64,000 nt of DNA from Whitmania pigra (Eukaryota > Annelida > Clitellata > Hirudinida > Haemopidae): NCBI GenBank assembly GCA_021613335.1, contig JAJTWR010000281.1, positions 400,001-464,000 of the forward strand, given 5' to 3'. Under the pieces are notes generated by a model. That model did not search any database, was not told where the DNA came from, and saw only the letters and a program-made list of their open reading frames with translations. The translations under genes and the position numbers were made by a program. Each line of letters begins with the position of its first letter. The first letter of the stretch is position 1. Positions 20,706 through 64,000 of this stretch are shown piece after piece.

Positions 20706-21494
20706 ATGAGGACGACGTCATCGTTTGAGTCATTGCAGGCTTCTCAATGATGTCAGATATCATTTTTATTATTAACTATAATAATAATTATTATTTTTTA
20801 ATTGTAACATTTAAAATATTATTTTCACAAGATTCAATATTTGCATAACATATAGATAATAATAAAGGATTATTTTAATATTTAAGATGTTATTTTAATA
20901 TTCACATTTAACATTCAAAAGAATAACTTAATCATCATCGAAAGTCATCGTCGGATATTATTCGCCTTCAGACGAATAATACTCTTGAAGATGTTATCGC
21001 CAGGCGATTGAAACTTTTCATTTTGAATGGAACAACAACAACAACCTCCAGAGGAGCTATTTTTTCCAGCGGAAGGAGAAGAGAAAGTGGTCATCAAGTT
21101 GAGAATCCAATTAGCGATTTGGCGCAGGAATACATCTTTCCATTCATCAAGACGATGTTCTTCCGCTCAGAATTTCCGGGAATTTCGCGTCTCCGATTGG
21201 TTGGAGGCATTTATCGACTTGTTGCGTGTTTCCGTGTTGTTGACGACGTTGCTGAGTTTAAGATTTTGAAATCTTTGAAGTTTTCTAAAATGCACTGATC
21301 ATGTCATATTTGTTTATTGAAGTGTTAGTACATTGATAATAATAATTATAGTAATAGTACAAATTAATAAAAGTACATTTGAAACTTCTGAATTAATTTC
21401 AATAACTTAAATATAATGTTTTGTTAGGCCATTAAGTCTTAAACGCGTTTAAGTATTTTATAAATACCTTCAGTTAGCTGCTTTATAACATAAA

Positions 21495-21620
21495 GTTTTG
21501 TAAATATTATTGTAGTTTTGTAAATATTATTGTAGTTTTGTAAATATTATTGTAGTTTTGTAAATATTATTGTAGTTTTGTAAATATTATTGTAGTTTTG
21601 TAAATACTATTGTAGTTTTG
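21495..21620. repeat. 20-bp minisatellite, TTTTGTAAATATTATTGTAG, six copies
   Basis: Six near-perfect copies, the last with one substitution (ATACTATTG). Confidence 0.95.
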
Positions 21621-21654
21621 TAGTTGTCATTATTTTAATTATACTTCATTTATC

Positions 21655-21797
21655 TATTCATTCTTATAACCATTTACATAACGCTCCTTCCACGGGCACT
21701 TCAGGCAGTGCAGGCTGGGTTTCGAACGCGACACATTACGACTGTTGCCATTACCGCCTTAATGGAACGTACCCATTCGACCAACATGCACGCCTTT
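21655..21797 (-). mobile_element. tRNA-derived SINE, second copy
   Basis: The minus strand starts GGCGTGCATG at 21796. It has an A-box-like TTGGTCGAATGGGTACG and a B-box GCGTTCGAAACCC, and ends GGAGCGTTATGTAAATGG. The layout matches the copy at 9220-9387, including the shared GGCAACAGTCGTAATGTGTC block between the boxes. Confidence 0.75.
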
Positions 21798-22137
21798 TCT
21801 TTTTTTTTTATACAATTTTATACAATGTTTTATACAATGCTTTCCGATGCACAAATATCATGACAACTTTTAAAAGTTAAGTATTAATATTTGTGAACAT
21901 TATTTTTCAACTGGCATTTCTTAAGGTGTTATGTTAATGTTCGCATCAATCGTCACCTCATTGCTGTCGCCTTAATCATCATCGTCGTCGTCTTCATCAT
22001 CATTATTATAATCGTCATAGTCATCATGATCATCGTCACGTAGCAGCATTGCCATCCAAGGAAATGAAAGAATTGCGACCTCTGCATAGTGGAAAGAGGG
22101 GAAAGATGAAATTGTTTTCAGTGCGTTTTGGATTGGA

Positions 22138-22306
22138 ATTAATGCATAGATTAACTAATTAATGCATAGATTAACTAATTAACACATGCATCAACTAATT
22201 AATACATAGATTAAGTAATTAATACATAGATTAACTAATTAACGCATAGATTAACTAATTAACGCATAGATTAACTAATTAATGCATAGATTAACTAATT
22301 AATACA
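22138..22306. repeat. 20-bp minisatellite, TTAATGCATAGATTAACTAA, about eight copies
   Basis: Units of exactly 20 bp with small changes (AATACATAGATTAAG, AACACATGCATCAAC). Confidence 0.93.
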
Positions 22307-22309
22307 TGG

Positions 22310-24474
22310 AATAATTAATGACTTCTCGTAATCCTTTTCATGGAGATCTGCTCCAAGTTCTACAATCCAAGAGTAGGAAATGCGAGACTCCAATTCGTGA
22401 GTCATGGAGCCCCTGTGGATGGTGCGGAGGAGTTAATTGACCCCTCATAAACATCCCTAATGATTATCAACTGCTTCTTGTAAACAAGATACGACCTCCC
22501 GTTATTGTCGTGTTTATCAGGCCTCGCTAGGAGACTAATTGAGATCCGACTTCAAATAAAGCTCAAATAAACTCTGTCCACTAATTGGAAATGAGAATAG
22601 AAAAGTCCTGAAAGTTCGTTTCGCGCCTCTAATTCTCCTTAATCCACTTTTTCCAGGATTTTTCCTACTTTTGTTGCGAGGATTTTGTGCTGCTGAAGTT
22701 GATTTTTTCACGAGGGGTGGTGTGAAATATTGCGCTGATTATTTTAAAGCATTAATTTTGTTAGTTTTCGAGCAGGTGCTTCCTGCATTTAAACGTTGCA
22801 CAACACGATGATAAATTTTAATTCTTGCGATCTTGGAACTACATAATATAAAGATAATATGAATAATATAAAGGATTAGACAAAAATGATTATTTGAAGC
22901 GACAAGATGTAAAAGAAATGAATCTCCAGCAGGTGAATGTTTCAATGTTGTCCTCCATTGTCTACTGTTGATATTTGAGACAGTTATCTTAAAATAATGA
23001 TAATATTAATCAAAGAATGCTGATATCTGAAATAATTATATTAAAATAATGATAATATTAATCTCAGTAACTAAGAATATCGATATTTGAGACATTAATA
23101 ATATAATAAAATAATGACAGAATTAATATCAGTAATTAAGAAACTATCTACAGATTTGTAAATCTATTAAAACTATTAAAAACGACAACACATATGAAAC
23201 AGTAAAAATATTAATAAAATAATAATGAAATATTAAACCAACAATTTCTATTTATTTTGAATCAAATTTCAGTCATTTTCAAACTTCGCCAATTAAACAT
23301 AAAGTACTCGAGTTTCAACGGTGGTTTGTCGACATGTGTGTGTGTGCTTGGAATCGAAAGTATTCAATCTTCTCAAATCAAGACCTGGGTAGTTGTAGTT
23401 TGCTTATTGTAAGTGGGTAGATGGTAACCGTGGATGGGTAACAAATAAAAAGACGGGGTGTGGGGAAAGTAGAAATTTCAAGAGAATAATTGAGGACCTC
23501 AAGAAAAGAGACAGGTCCGGAAATCAGTTAAGCGATGGAGAATTGATGGGATTCTGAGTGTAATCGACAGCCAATGAAGCGTGGATCTTAAATGGACGCA
23601 GTGGGCAGAAACGCTCAGGAACCTTCGGGCATCGAACACTGATGCATTGCATCCCCCGATAATTTCTTGAGGAAAGAGTTCAGACACTTTTCGCAATTTT
23701 CCAGGCGTTTTAAATTCTGGATGACATTTTTTTGTGTTTCCGCTCGACTGAACAATGACAACAACCGTAGCGATTTCCCATTTGAATTCCAGTTTGCCAT
23801 TTTGAGATATTTTGAGGCGAAAAAGAAAAGTTGATGACCTAACAAATGAGGTGATAGATGGTTGTCTCAAGGAAACATTATTTATTTTTCCCGAGAACAA
23901 AAACTGTCAGAAGTAATAAAAGTAACAGTGGTGATGATGATGATTATGATGATGACGATGATGTTAACAACTGCAAATATAATATTACCTAATAGTATTT
24001 GGCAGCATAATATGTTTATGATATTAAATGTTAATATTTAAGTTATTTTTTAGAAAAAAATAAACAATTATCAAAATTTTGATAATTCAATTGTTAGTTT
24101 GAAACACTGAACGTAAAAATGTGTGCATCAATAAATGTTGGAAAATTCAGAAGCATCTGTTTACTTCTTCCAAAGTAATTATTTCATCAGCATTATCTAT
24201 AATTTAAAACATTATCACATTTCCGCTTGGCATTTTATCCACAGCATTGTCTTCAGCAACCAGCATGTTGTTTGTCAGGAATTAATTGCTAGTAATAATA
24301 TTAATATTGATTATAATAATTATTGTTTTTATAACACTGAAATAATAAGGATAAAAATCAATTTATTGTTAAATATCATCATTACATCAGATTAATGTAT
24401 TACATGAATAATTAGCGTGTAATAATTAATAAATATTTAAAACTTTATATTAATAACAATAATCATGATTACCA
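22310..24474. other. Intergenic DNA, no gene seen
   Basis: Two repeat-poor, more balanced stretches stand out: 22320-22740 and 23280-23860. The second contains a 133-codon minus-strand frame at 23499-23900 with no recognisable motifs and ordinary composition. Short imperfect repeats of AATAATGATAATATTAATC occur at 22995-23065. A GAT-type run lies at 23932-23965. Confidence 0.5.
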
Positions 24475-24530
24475 TTCTCGTCGGTGCTACGCACATGGCG
24501 CTGTATAAATTAATTATTATTATTATTATT
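24475..24530 (+). repeat. SINE-tail-like repeat with (ATT)n end, abutting a Tc1 element
   Basis: CGTCGGTGCTACGCACATGG, then CGCTGTATAAATTAATT, then about seven ATT units. The same layout, reverse-complemented, occurs at 1510-1572. The ATT run ends exactly where similarity to the right end of the Tc1 element begins. Confidence 0.55.
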
Positions 24531-26056
24531 AAAAAGGTTAGAAGCTCCCCTCAAATGTTGCATGTAAATTCTAATGTTATAAACTTGTCCCAAATTTTTT
24601 TAAAACAAAACACTTAAACAAAAAACAAATCACTTAAACAAAAAACGCTTCCAAAATTAATAAAATGTCATATTTAGGCCGTGTAAAAAGATTACAAGCG
24701 CTTTAGAAAAACTCAATTGACGGTTAAATTATCAAATAATTAACTTTTAAATTTTATTCAAACGATATTTGTAGTAATTCTAAATCTTTATTTCATTGAT
24801 TTAATTATTGCGTTTTTAGGTAATTGTCTCCCTGGCTGTTCCAAGCCCTCATTATGGCCTCTTCCAGCTCTTTTTTCAAAATATGTCTTTACACCTCCGT
24901 ATATTTCATTAACAACCTTTCCATAAACGTTTTCAATTAGGTTGAGATTCGAGGATAATGCTGGCCAACTCATCACCTCGATTTTCCTTTCCTGGAAAAC
25001 CATTTTCGTCAAATTGGAAACATGTATGGAGGCATCCTGCTGAAATACAAAGTTATCGCCAACACCATTATTGGCAAAAGGTAGCAGAAACTTATTTAAT
25101 GTCTCAACATAATTGAGAAATTTTTGTCTTCCATTTAAGAATTCCAAAGACGTTGTCCCTTTTCACAAAATTGCTCCCCAGATCATGACGGAGCCTCTTC
25201 CTTGTTGTCTGCCAAAGTAGTTCTTCTTTTCCATTATTCAGTGTTGGCAATAATATTGGCAGCCATCTGGTCCATCCAGGTTAAATTTTATTTTGTCAGA
25301 AAAAAATTGTTTTGTCCCATCCCGATTTGAAGTCAACCCTATTATTGACCAATTGCACCTTTCTGTGACCATCTTTGAGATGCGGAACCTTCAAACGTCT
25401 GTCATAGTTGAATTTTCCACTGTTATTTAAATAATTGCATAATTGTCTTCTTTCAGACATTTAATTTCAAGCTTGTTATTAACTGGTTTGCAGAGAGATT
25501 TCCTTTAGAAGCTTCACGAAAGAGTTTTCTTTGCATCTTTTGTCGGAGTTATTGAGGTCTCCCATTAATATATTTTGTTCCCATAGCCTTACGTAATATC
25601 TAGAAACAACAAATTCATTTCTATTTAATTGCTTGGCAATCTTTCGATGCGAAAATATTGCTGTTTTGAAGGCCAGACTTTTTCCTTTCTCTTCAGCCGT
25701 TAGTACGCTCCTACCCATGATAAAATATTATTTACTAAACTATCGACTATAAATACCCTTTATATAATTTTGTAGTTCATAAATTATAATGTGATTTCTT
25801 CTTCAAAAGCTTGTAAAAGTTTGCCAATAAATATATCACTAAATGGTGCAAGGCGTTTTTAACCTTTTTACACGGCCTAACTAGGACATTTTGATGAATT
25901 TACAAGCATCACTTGTTAAATCAATAGGAAATTTGGCACAAATGTATACAAACACAATTTACTTATGATTTCCAAATTTGGCCTTCATCAATTCAGTTCA
26001 ATATTTTAGGAGTTATGCTAAAAATAAGGGCGCTTGTAACCTTTTTACATGCACTG
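24531..26056 (-). mobile_element. Tc1-type DNA transposon with long IR/DR ends
   Basis: The ends are inverted repeats of roughly 170-205 bp that each carry two copies of the same short motif. The outer right copy at 26031-26056 reads, on the minus strand, CAGTGCATGTAAAAAGG then TTACAAGCGC. The outer left copy at 24531 reads AAAAAGGTTAGAAGC. The inner copies at 24677-24702 and 25852-25877 read CGTGTAAAAAG and then ATTACAAGCGC or GTTAAAAACGC. Similarity also continues between the motifs (AAAATGTC next to TAGGCCGTG on both sides). This is the IR/DR arrangement known from Tc3-, Minos- and Sleeping-Beauty-like elements. The length (about 1.5 kb) fits. The left arm is some 30 bp shorter, its terminal CAGTGCATGT is missing, and no TA duplication remains. 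The transposase inside is broken, so the copy is dead. Confidence 0.85.
24788..25718 (-). pseudogene. Tc1/mariner transposase, inactivated
   Basis: The N-terminal frame (25718 to 25479) begins MGRSVLTAEEKG and carries the paired-like helix-turn-helix of Tc1 transposases (SHRKIAKQLNRN). The catalytic half in the next part of the strand shows FSDKIKFNLDGPDG (first Asp), VMIWGAI, FQQDAS (second Asp) and WPALSSNLNLIENVYGKV (the final acid, in the usual P-D-L-N-P-I-E-N position, with two changes). In-frame stops near 25236 and 25169, and a frame break between about 25479 and 25320, disable it. Full length would be near 310 residues, normal for the family. The gene is transcribed away from the right-hand inverted repeat. 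Confidence 0.88.
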
Positions 26057-27950
26057 AATCATGTTTTTGTTTTTGTTTGGGACTAAAAAATAGAGAAAAC
26101 CGAATTATGTGCTTCATAATTTCATCTCGTCGTCGCCATCACTGTGGTCTTGTTGTTGCTGTTGTTGATGTTGTTTGCTTCAGTCAAGTATGAGAGAAAT
26201 TTGTTCTTCGAACGTGCCAAAGTTTTCGCCAAGGTTACCTTAGTTAGCGTAGTTACGTTACCTTGGTAACCAAGAACCAATCGAACGATTCAAAGAGAAG
26301 ACAATAAAAAGAACACTGGGAAAGCCCGGAAAAAATCAACAACAGCGTCGTAATCGTTATTATGGTCATCATTGAAATCAGAAGCATGATTTAAGTAATA
26401 ACTCAAAGTGTATTTTATGACGAATTACACAATATTACTGTTATAAATTATATTCATTTGACATAATTTTTCTTTTTTAACTCTGAATAAATACTACTTA
26501 TATACTTATGTCGTCGTCATCATCATCATCATCATCACCATCATTATTTCAAGAGCTCCAACAACACAACTTAACACGATTAATACTCAATTTCCCATTG
26601 AAAGAAGTTATTCTCTGGCGCCAAACGAGGTCGGAAAAGGTTTTTATGAGCAGACGACGAAATCATTTCAATCCAAGAGGATCTGGCTTTAAGTAGGTCA
26701 AGCATACGGGTGACCTACTTTATGAGGGTTAACCTCAATGGTCACACTTAGACAATTTCTAAATAGTGTACGAATAAAATTAGATTCAATTTGATTTATT
26801 TAATTAATTAATTTCATTTTATTATTTACTTATGTTACCACCTTGCTTCTTTATGGAGCTCAAACAATGATGTATCCGTTTTGACATGAATTATTAACGG
26901 CATTTATGAAAAATTTATGCAAATGAACTTTATGTTTACATCGATCGCCCATAGAACAAAAATATTTTTGACATTTTTAGAGTTGAAAAATTGAATGTTC
27001 ACATTTGGAATATTTAACCACATTTAATTATGGAAAATTAAAAAAAAGAAAATGTTATTAAAATAATTTAGAGTAATTATAATAAATACTATTAGAGTAT
27101 TATTATTATAACAGTATCTTTATTACTATGATTAAAATTATCAACAAATCATTTATTAAAAATGGCAAAAGTAACGATTAATTTAATAATATTATTGTTA
27201 CATAATCATGAAATTATAATAATATTATTATTACAACAATAATATGACACGAATATATATATATATATATATATATAAATCAATACTGTAGGTGACAATA
27301 TAATTATTGTATAACTTACAGTAGAATGGTAATTAATTATACAACCATATTTTTCCAAATCGCCTTTGCTGGCTTAAATGTCATAAACATGGTCAGATAA
27401 TCTTACGCTAAAAATAATCATCTGAGGCCTAATAATATGCATAATAATGCGATATTACAGTAAACAAATTTAATAATGGTAAATTATTTATCAATTGTTG
27501 ATTATTACTATAACTATGTCATATTAATTAGTTAAAAAATATTTACTAAAGATATCATTATTTGCTATATTATTTTATTTTTATTTTAATAATAAATATT
27601 TTATTTTATGTTTATTATTATCCTATAATTATTTTTGAAATTTTCGGTAATGATTTCTCATTTCTGAGTCTTTTGTCAGCTAAACTTCATAAGACTTTTA
27701 AGAATTTTTTTTGGTGAATTTGTTTCTAATTTAAATATTTAAATTACTAAGAATGTTAACAAGATTTTTATTTGTGTTTAATCTTAAATAAATGTTACAA
27801 TTTGTAGTTGTTTACGTTACGTTTAACAACTACAACCACGAATAACAATTCTACTTTATTTCTAACGACAATAGCAAATACTCTTCCGAAAAACTCTATT
27901 CAAAAACAACCGTAACTCGCTCAGGTACAAATTCCACTCATTAAAACTAA
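26057..27950. other. AT-rich intergenic DNA, no gene seen
   Basis: Only simple repeats are visible: (CAT)n near 26515-26540, an (AT)n run at 27254-27278, and many TAATA/ATTAT words from 27000 to 27800. A TTACCTTAGTTAGCGTAGTT palindrome-like patch lies near 26235-26270. Confidence 0.5.
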
Positions 27951-27956
27951 AAGTGA

Positions 27957-28201
27957 ACAATACAATACAATACAATACAATACAATACAATACAATACAA
28001 TACAATACAATACAATACAATACAATACAATACACAATACAATACAATACAATACAATACAATACAATACAATACAATACAATACAATACAATACAATAC
28101 AATACAATGCAATGCAATGCAATGCAATGCAATGCAATGCAATGCAATGCAATGCAATGCAATGCAATACAATACAATATGATACAATACAATACAATAC
28201 A
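27957..28201. repeat. (ACAAT)n pentanucleotide array with a central (GCAAT)n block
   Basis: About 29 ACAAT units (with one short TACAC slip near 28033), then about twelve AATGC units at 28106-28165, then about seven ACAAT-type units with a few substitutions. The change is the same A-to-G transition in every central unit. Frames in all phases are open because no pentamer phase makes a stop in some strands; they are not genes. Confidence 0.96.
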
Positions 28202-28446
28202 GTGCAAAACGATAACAGCATATGTTAACAACAAATGCCAGAAAATTTCAATCATTCTTACTATCAAAACTTCCAACAAAAGGCTGAAATTAAAAACCAA
28301 AAATTGGAGAAAATATTTCAAATGAGAATTTCTTTGATCAAAAATTTCGAGAAAACCATTCATAAAAATTAAGAAACACCATAAAAATGTTTTAACTCAT
28401 CGACATGCCATTACATGTTAATTAGATTAAATTAACAATTGCGAAA

Positions 28447-28572
28447 TGATTCAGTGACAAAACTTTAAAATTTAATAATTTGTTCAGTGATAAAACTTAA
28501 CAATTTAATAATTTGTTCAGTAATAAAACTTAACATTTTAATAATTTGTTCAGTGACAAAACTTTAAAGTTA
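28447..28572. repeat. Roughly 34-bp minisatellite, TTTAATAATTTGTTCAGTRA type
   Basis: Four imperfect copies of a TTCAGTGAYAAAACTT plus AATTTAATAATTTG unit. Confidence 0.88.
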
Positions 28573-29299
28573 AATTACTTTTCAATTCCGTCAACGATTC
28601 TCCTTCAATTACAATTGCGAGTCATGCATTAATGCGTCCCACGAGGAGGGGTCATCATCGTCACGTGATCACATGCCCATGTGGGCAGCCACTCCTGAAC
28701 GGGGGCATTAGATTGGATGGATAACCTACAAACGAGTCCAGATGCTCCAGCTTAATTAGCCTTCCAATCGCCCCAACCAGCTACCATCGCCTGCTAAAAT
28801 AAACACGCTTTTATTCCTGCCGTCTTTCTAACGATCCATGCACCTTTGCATGCATTCATCCATCACGCATCTTTCCGTGCATTGATCCATTCATTATGCC
28901 ACGCATTGGTCCCATGCATCTTTCCATGCATCTCTCCATGCACTGTTGAGTGGAGTCTTCAATCAACTCAGCTGCCAATCAGCAATCAGCATCAATTAGA
29001 AGGTTGGTTGATGGAGTTTGTCATCAATTGTGAAGTTCAATCCTCCGAGTCACGCGAGGAAGCACCGTACATGTTGGCAATAAATCGTGGTCTCCTTGCA
29101 TCAGATGACGTTGGTGTTGCCGTTATAATCGTTACACTTGTTGTTGTGGTTGTTGTCATTCTCGATGTTGAGAGTAAAGTTGTCATTGTTATTGTTCTTG
29201 TTATTGAAAGTAATATTACAGTTGGTTTTGTTGCTGAAAGTAATGAGGATGATAATGGTGGGGGTGGTGATAGTAGTGTTAATGCTAATGATAAATGTG
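28573..29299. other. Intergenic, more balanced composition, no gene assigned
   Basis: 28600-29060 is repeat-poor apart from recurring CATGCATC/CCATGCAT words at 28830-28945. A 154-codon + frame at 28846-29310 spans it, but its second half (valine-rich, from GTTGTT runs) is a repeat product and its first half matches nothing I know. An E-box CACGTG lies near 28662. Confidence 0.4.
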
Positions 29300-29550
29300 A
29301 TGATGATTGAGATGTTGATGATGATGACGATGACGATGACGACGATGATGATGACTATGACGGTGGTGATGATGTTGATGATTGAGATGTTGAGGCCGAA
29401 AACGATGGCTATGACTATGAATTGTGTTGTTGCATCATCTGACGATCAAGTTGGTAATCAAAATTCAAGTCAATTTCTCATTGCGAAACACGATATTTAA
29501 ACAAGACGTTCTTCTGATGTTTCTGACTGATCAATCGATTCTTCACCCAA

Positions 29551-30096
29551 CAAGAACAACATCAACAACAACATCAACAACAGAATCAAAAACATCAACA
29601 ACATCAACAACAGAATCAACAACATCAACAACAGAATCAAAAACATCAACAACAGAATCAACAACATCAACAACATCAACAACAGAATCAACAACATCAA
29701 CAACAGAATCAACAACATCAACAACAGAATCAACAACAGAATCAACAACATCAACAACAGAATCAAAAACATCAACAACATCAACAACATCAACAATATC
29801 AACAACATCAACAACAGAATCAAAAACATCAACAACATCAACAACATCAACAACAGAATCAACAACATCAACAACAGAATCAAAAACATCAACAACAGAA
29901 TCAAAAACATCAACAACAGAATCAACAACATCAACAACAGAATCAACAACATCAACAACAGAATCAAAAACATCAACAACAGAATCAACAACATCAACAA
30001 CATCAACAACAGAATCAACAACATCAACAACAGAATCAACAACATCAACAACAGAATCAAAAACATCAACAACAGAATCAACAACATCAACAACAA
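29551..30096. repeat. 545-bp array built from two 9-bp words (ACATCAACA and ACAGAATCA)
   Basis: The array mixes a CAACATCAA-type word, an AACAGAATC-type word and an AAAACATC variant in an irregular order (about 60 words). All words are multiples of three, so one + frame reads as a Thr/Ser/Glu/Lys-rich protein (TTSTTESTTSTTESKTS...) and two minus frames read as Val/Asp-rich and Leu-rich proteins, all open for about 200 codons. A GAT-type array at 29300-29375 lies just upstream. No start context, splice partner or non-repeat domain supports a gene. Confidence 0.9.

Positions 30097-64000
<33,904 letters not shown>

Larger units (their letters stand above)
18922..21490. other. Intergenic DNA with minor tandem repeats, no gene seen
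   Basis: AT-rich sequence. Short repeats include (GAT)n near 19372-19393, ATT/ATC runs at 19450-19600, the GTGGGTCTGTT array at 19738-19985 and the AAACTATTA array at 20605-20705. A frame at 21008-21298 is in more balanced sequence but has no motif I recognise and no splice partner. Confidence 0.5.

Noticed and set aside
23499..23900. 133-codon minus-strand frame in repeat-poor DNA
   Set aside because: No recognisable motif, overlapping alternative frames, no splice partner. Described only as unassigned sequence.

Overview
This window is nuclear DNA from an animal, most likely an intron-rich, AT-rich protostome. The genes are metazoan and have many spliced exons. Intergenic and intronic DNA is saturated with trinucleotide microsatellites (ATT, CAT, CAA types), minisatellites, tRNA-derived SINEs and Tc1/pogo-type DNA elements. 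A lophotrochozoan such as a leech would fit the composition, but that is inference; nothing here names the species.

Three host genes could be rebuilt exon by exon, all on the + strand. (1) 4633-6923 is a complete nine-exon mLST8/LST8 gene, the WD40 subunit of the TOR complexes. (2) 7074-12024, only 150 bp further on, is a complete eleven-exon TRIT1-type tRNA dimethylallyltransferase gene. (3) 33572-64000 is a neuroligin-like cholinesterase-domain adhesion protein; seven exons are present and the gene runs off the right edge before its membrane-spanning end. Its first intron is 22 kb long. No common pathway links the three, although mLST8 and TRIT1 sit close enough to raise the question of shared or overlapping transcription.

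Mobile DNA: 2900-4320 holds a decayed non-LTR retrotransposon 3' end (- strand). 17087-18917 is a strikingly young, small LTR element with two LTRs that read as identical, a primer-binding site, a polypurine tract and a single SAP-domain gag-like ORF with no pol. 24531-26056 is a Tc1-type element with IR/DR ends and a broken transposase. tRNA-derived SINEs lie at 9220-9387 and 21655-21797, and a pogo-like MITE at 62996-63382 sits inside the last neuroligin intron seen.

The most unusual structure is a 57-bp, five-copy minisatellite across the 5' splice site of a TRIT1 exon. It multiplies the candidate donor in steps of exactly 19 codons without a stop. A second in-frame minisatellite (30 bp x 4) starts five bases inside the intron after neuroligin exon 1. 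Everything else between genes is simple-sequence or unassigned AT-rich DNA, with a few GC-balanced, repeat-poor islands that could be regulatory.
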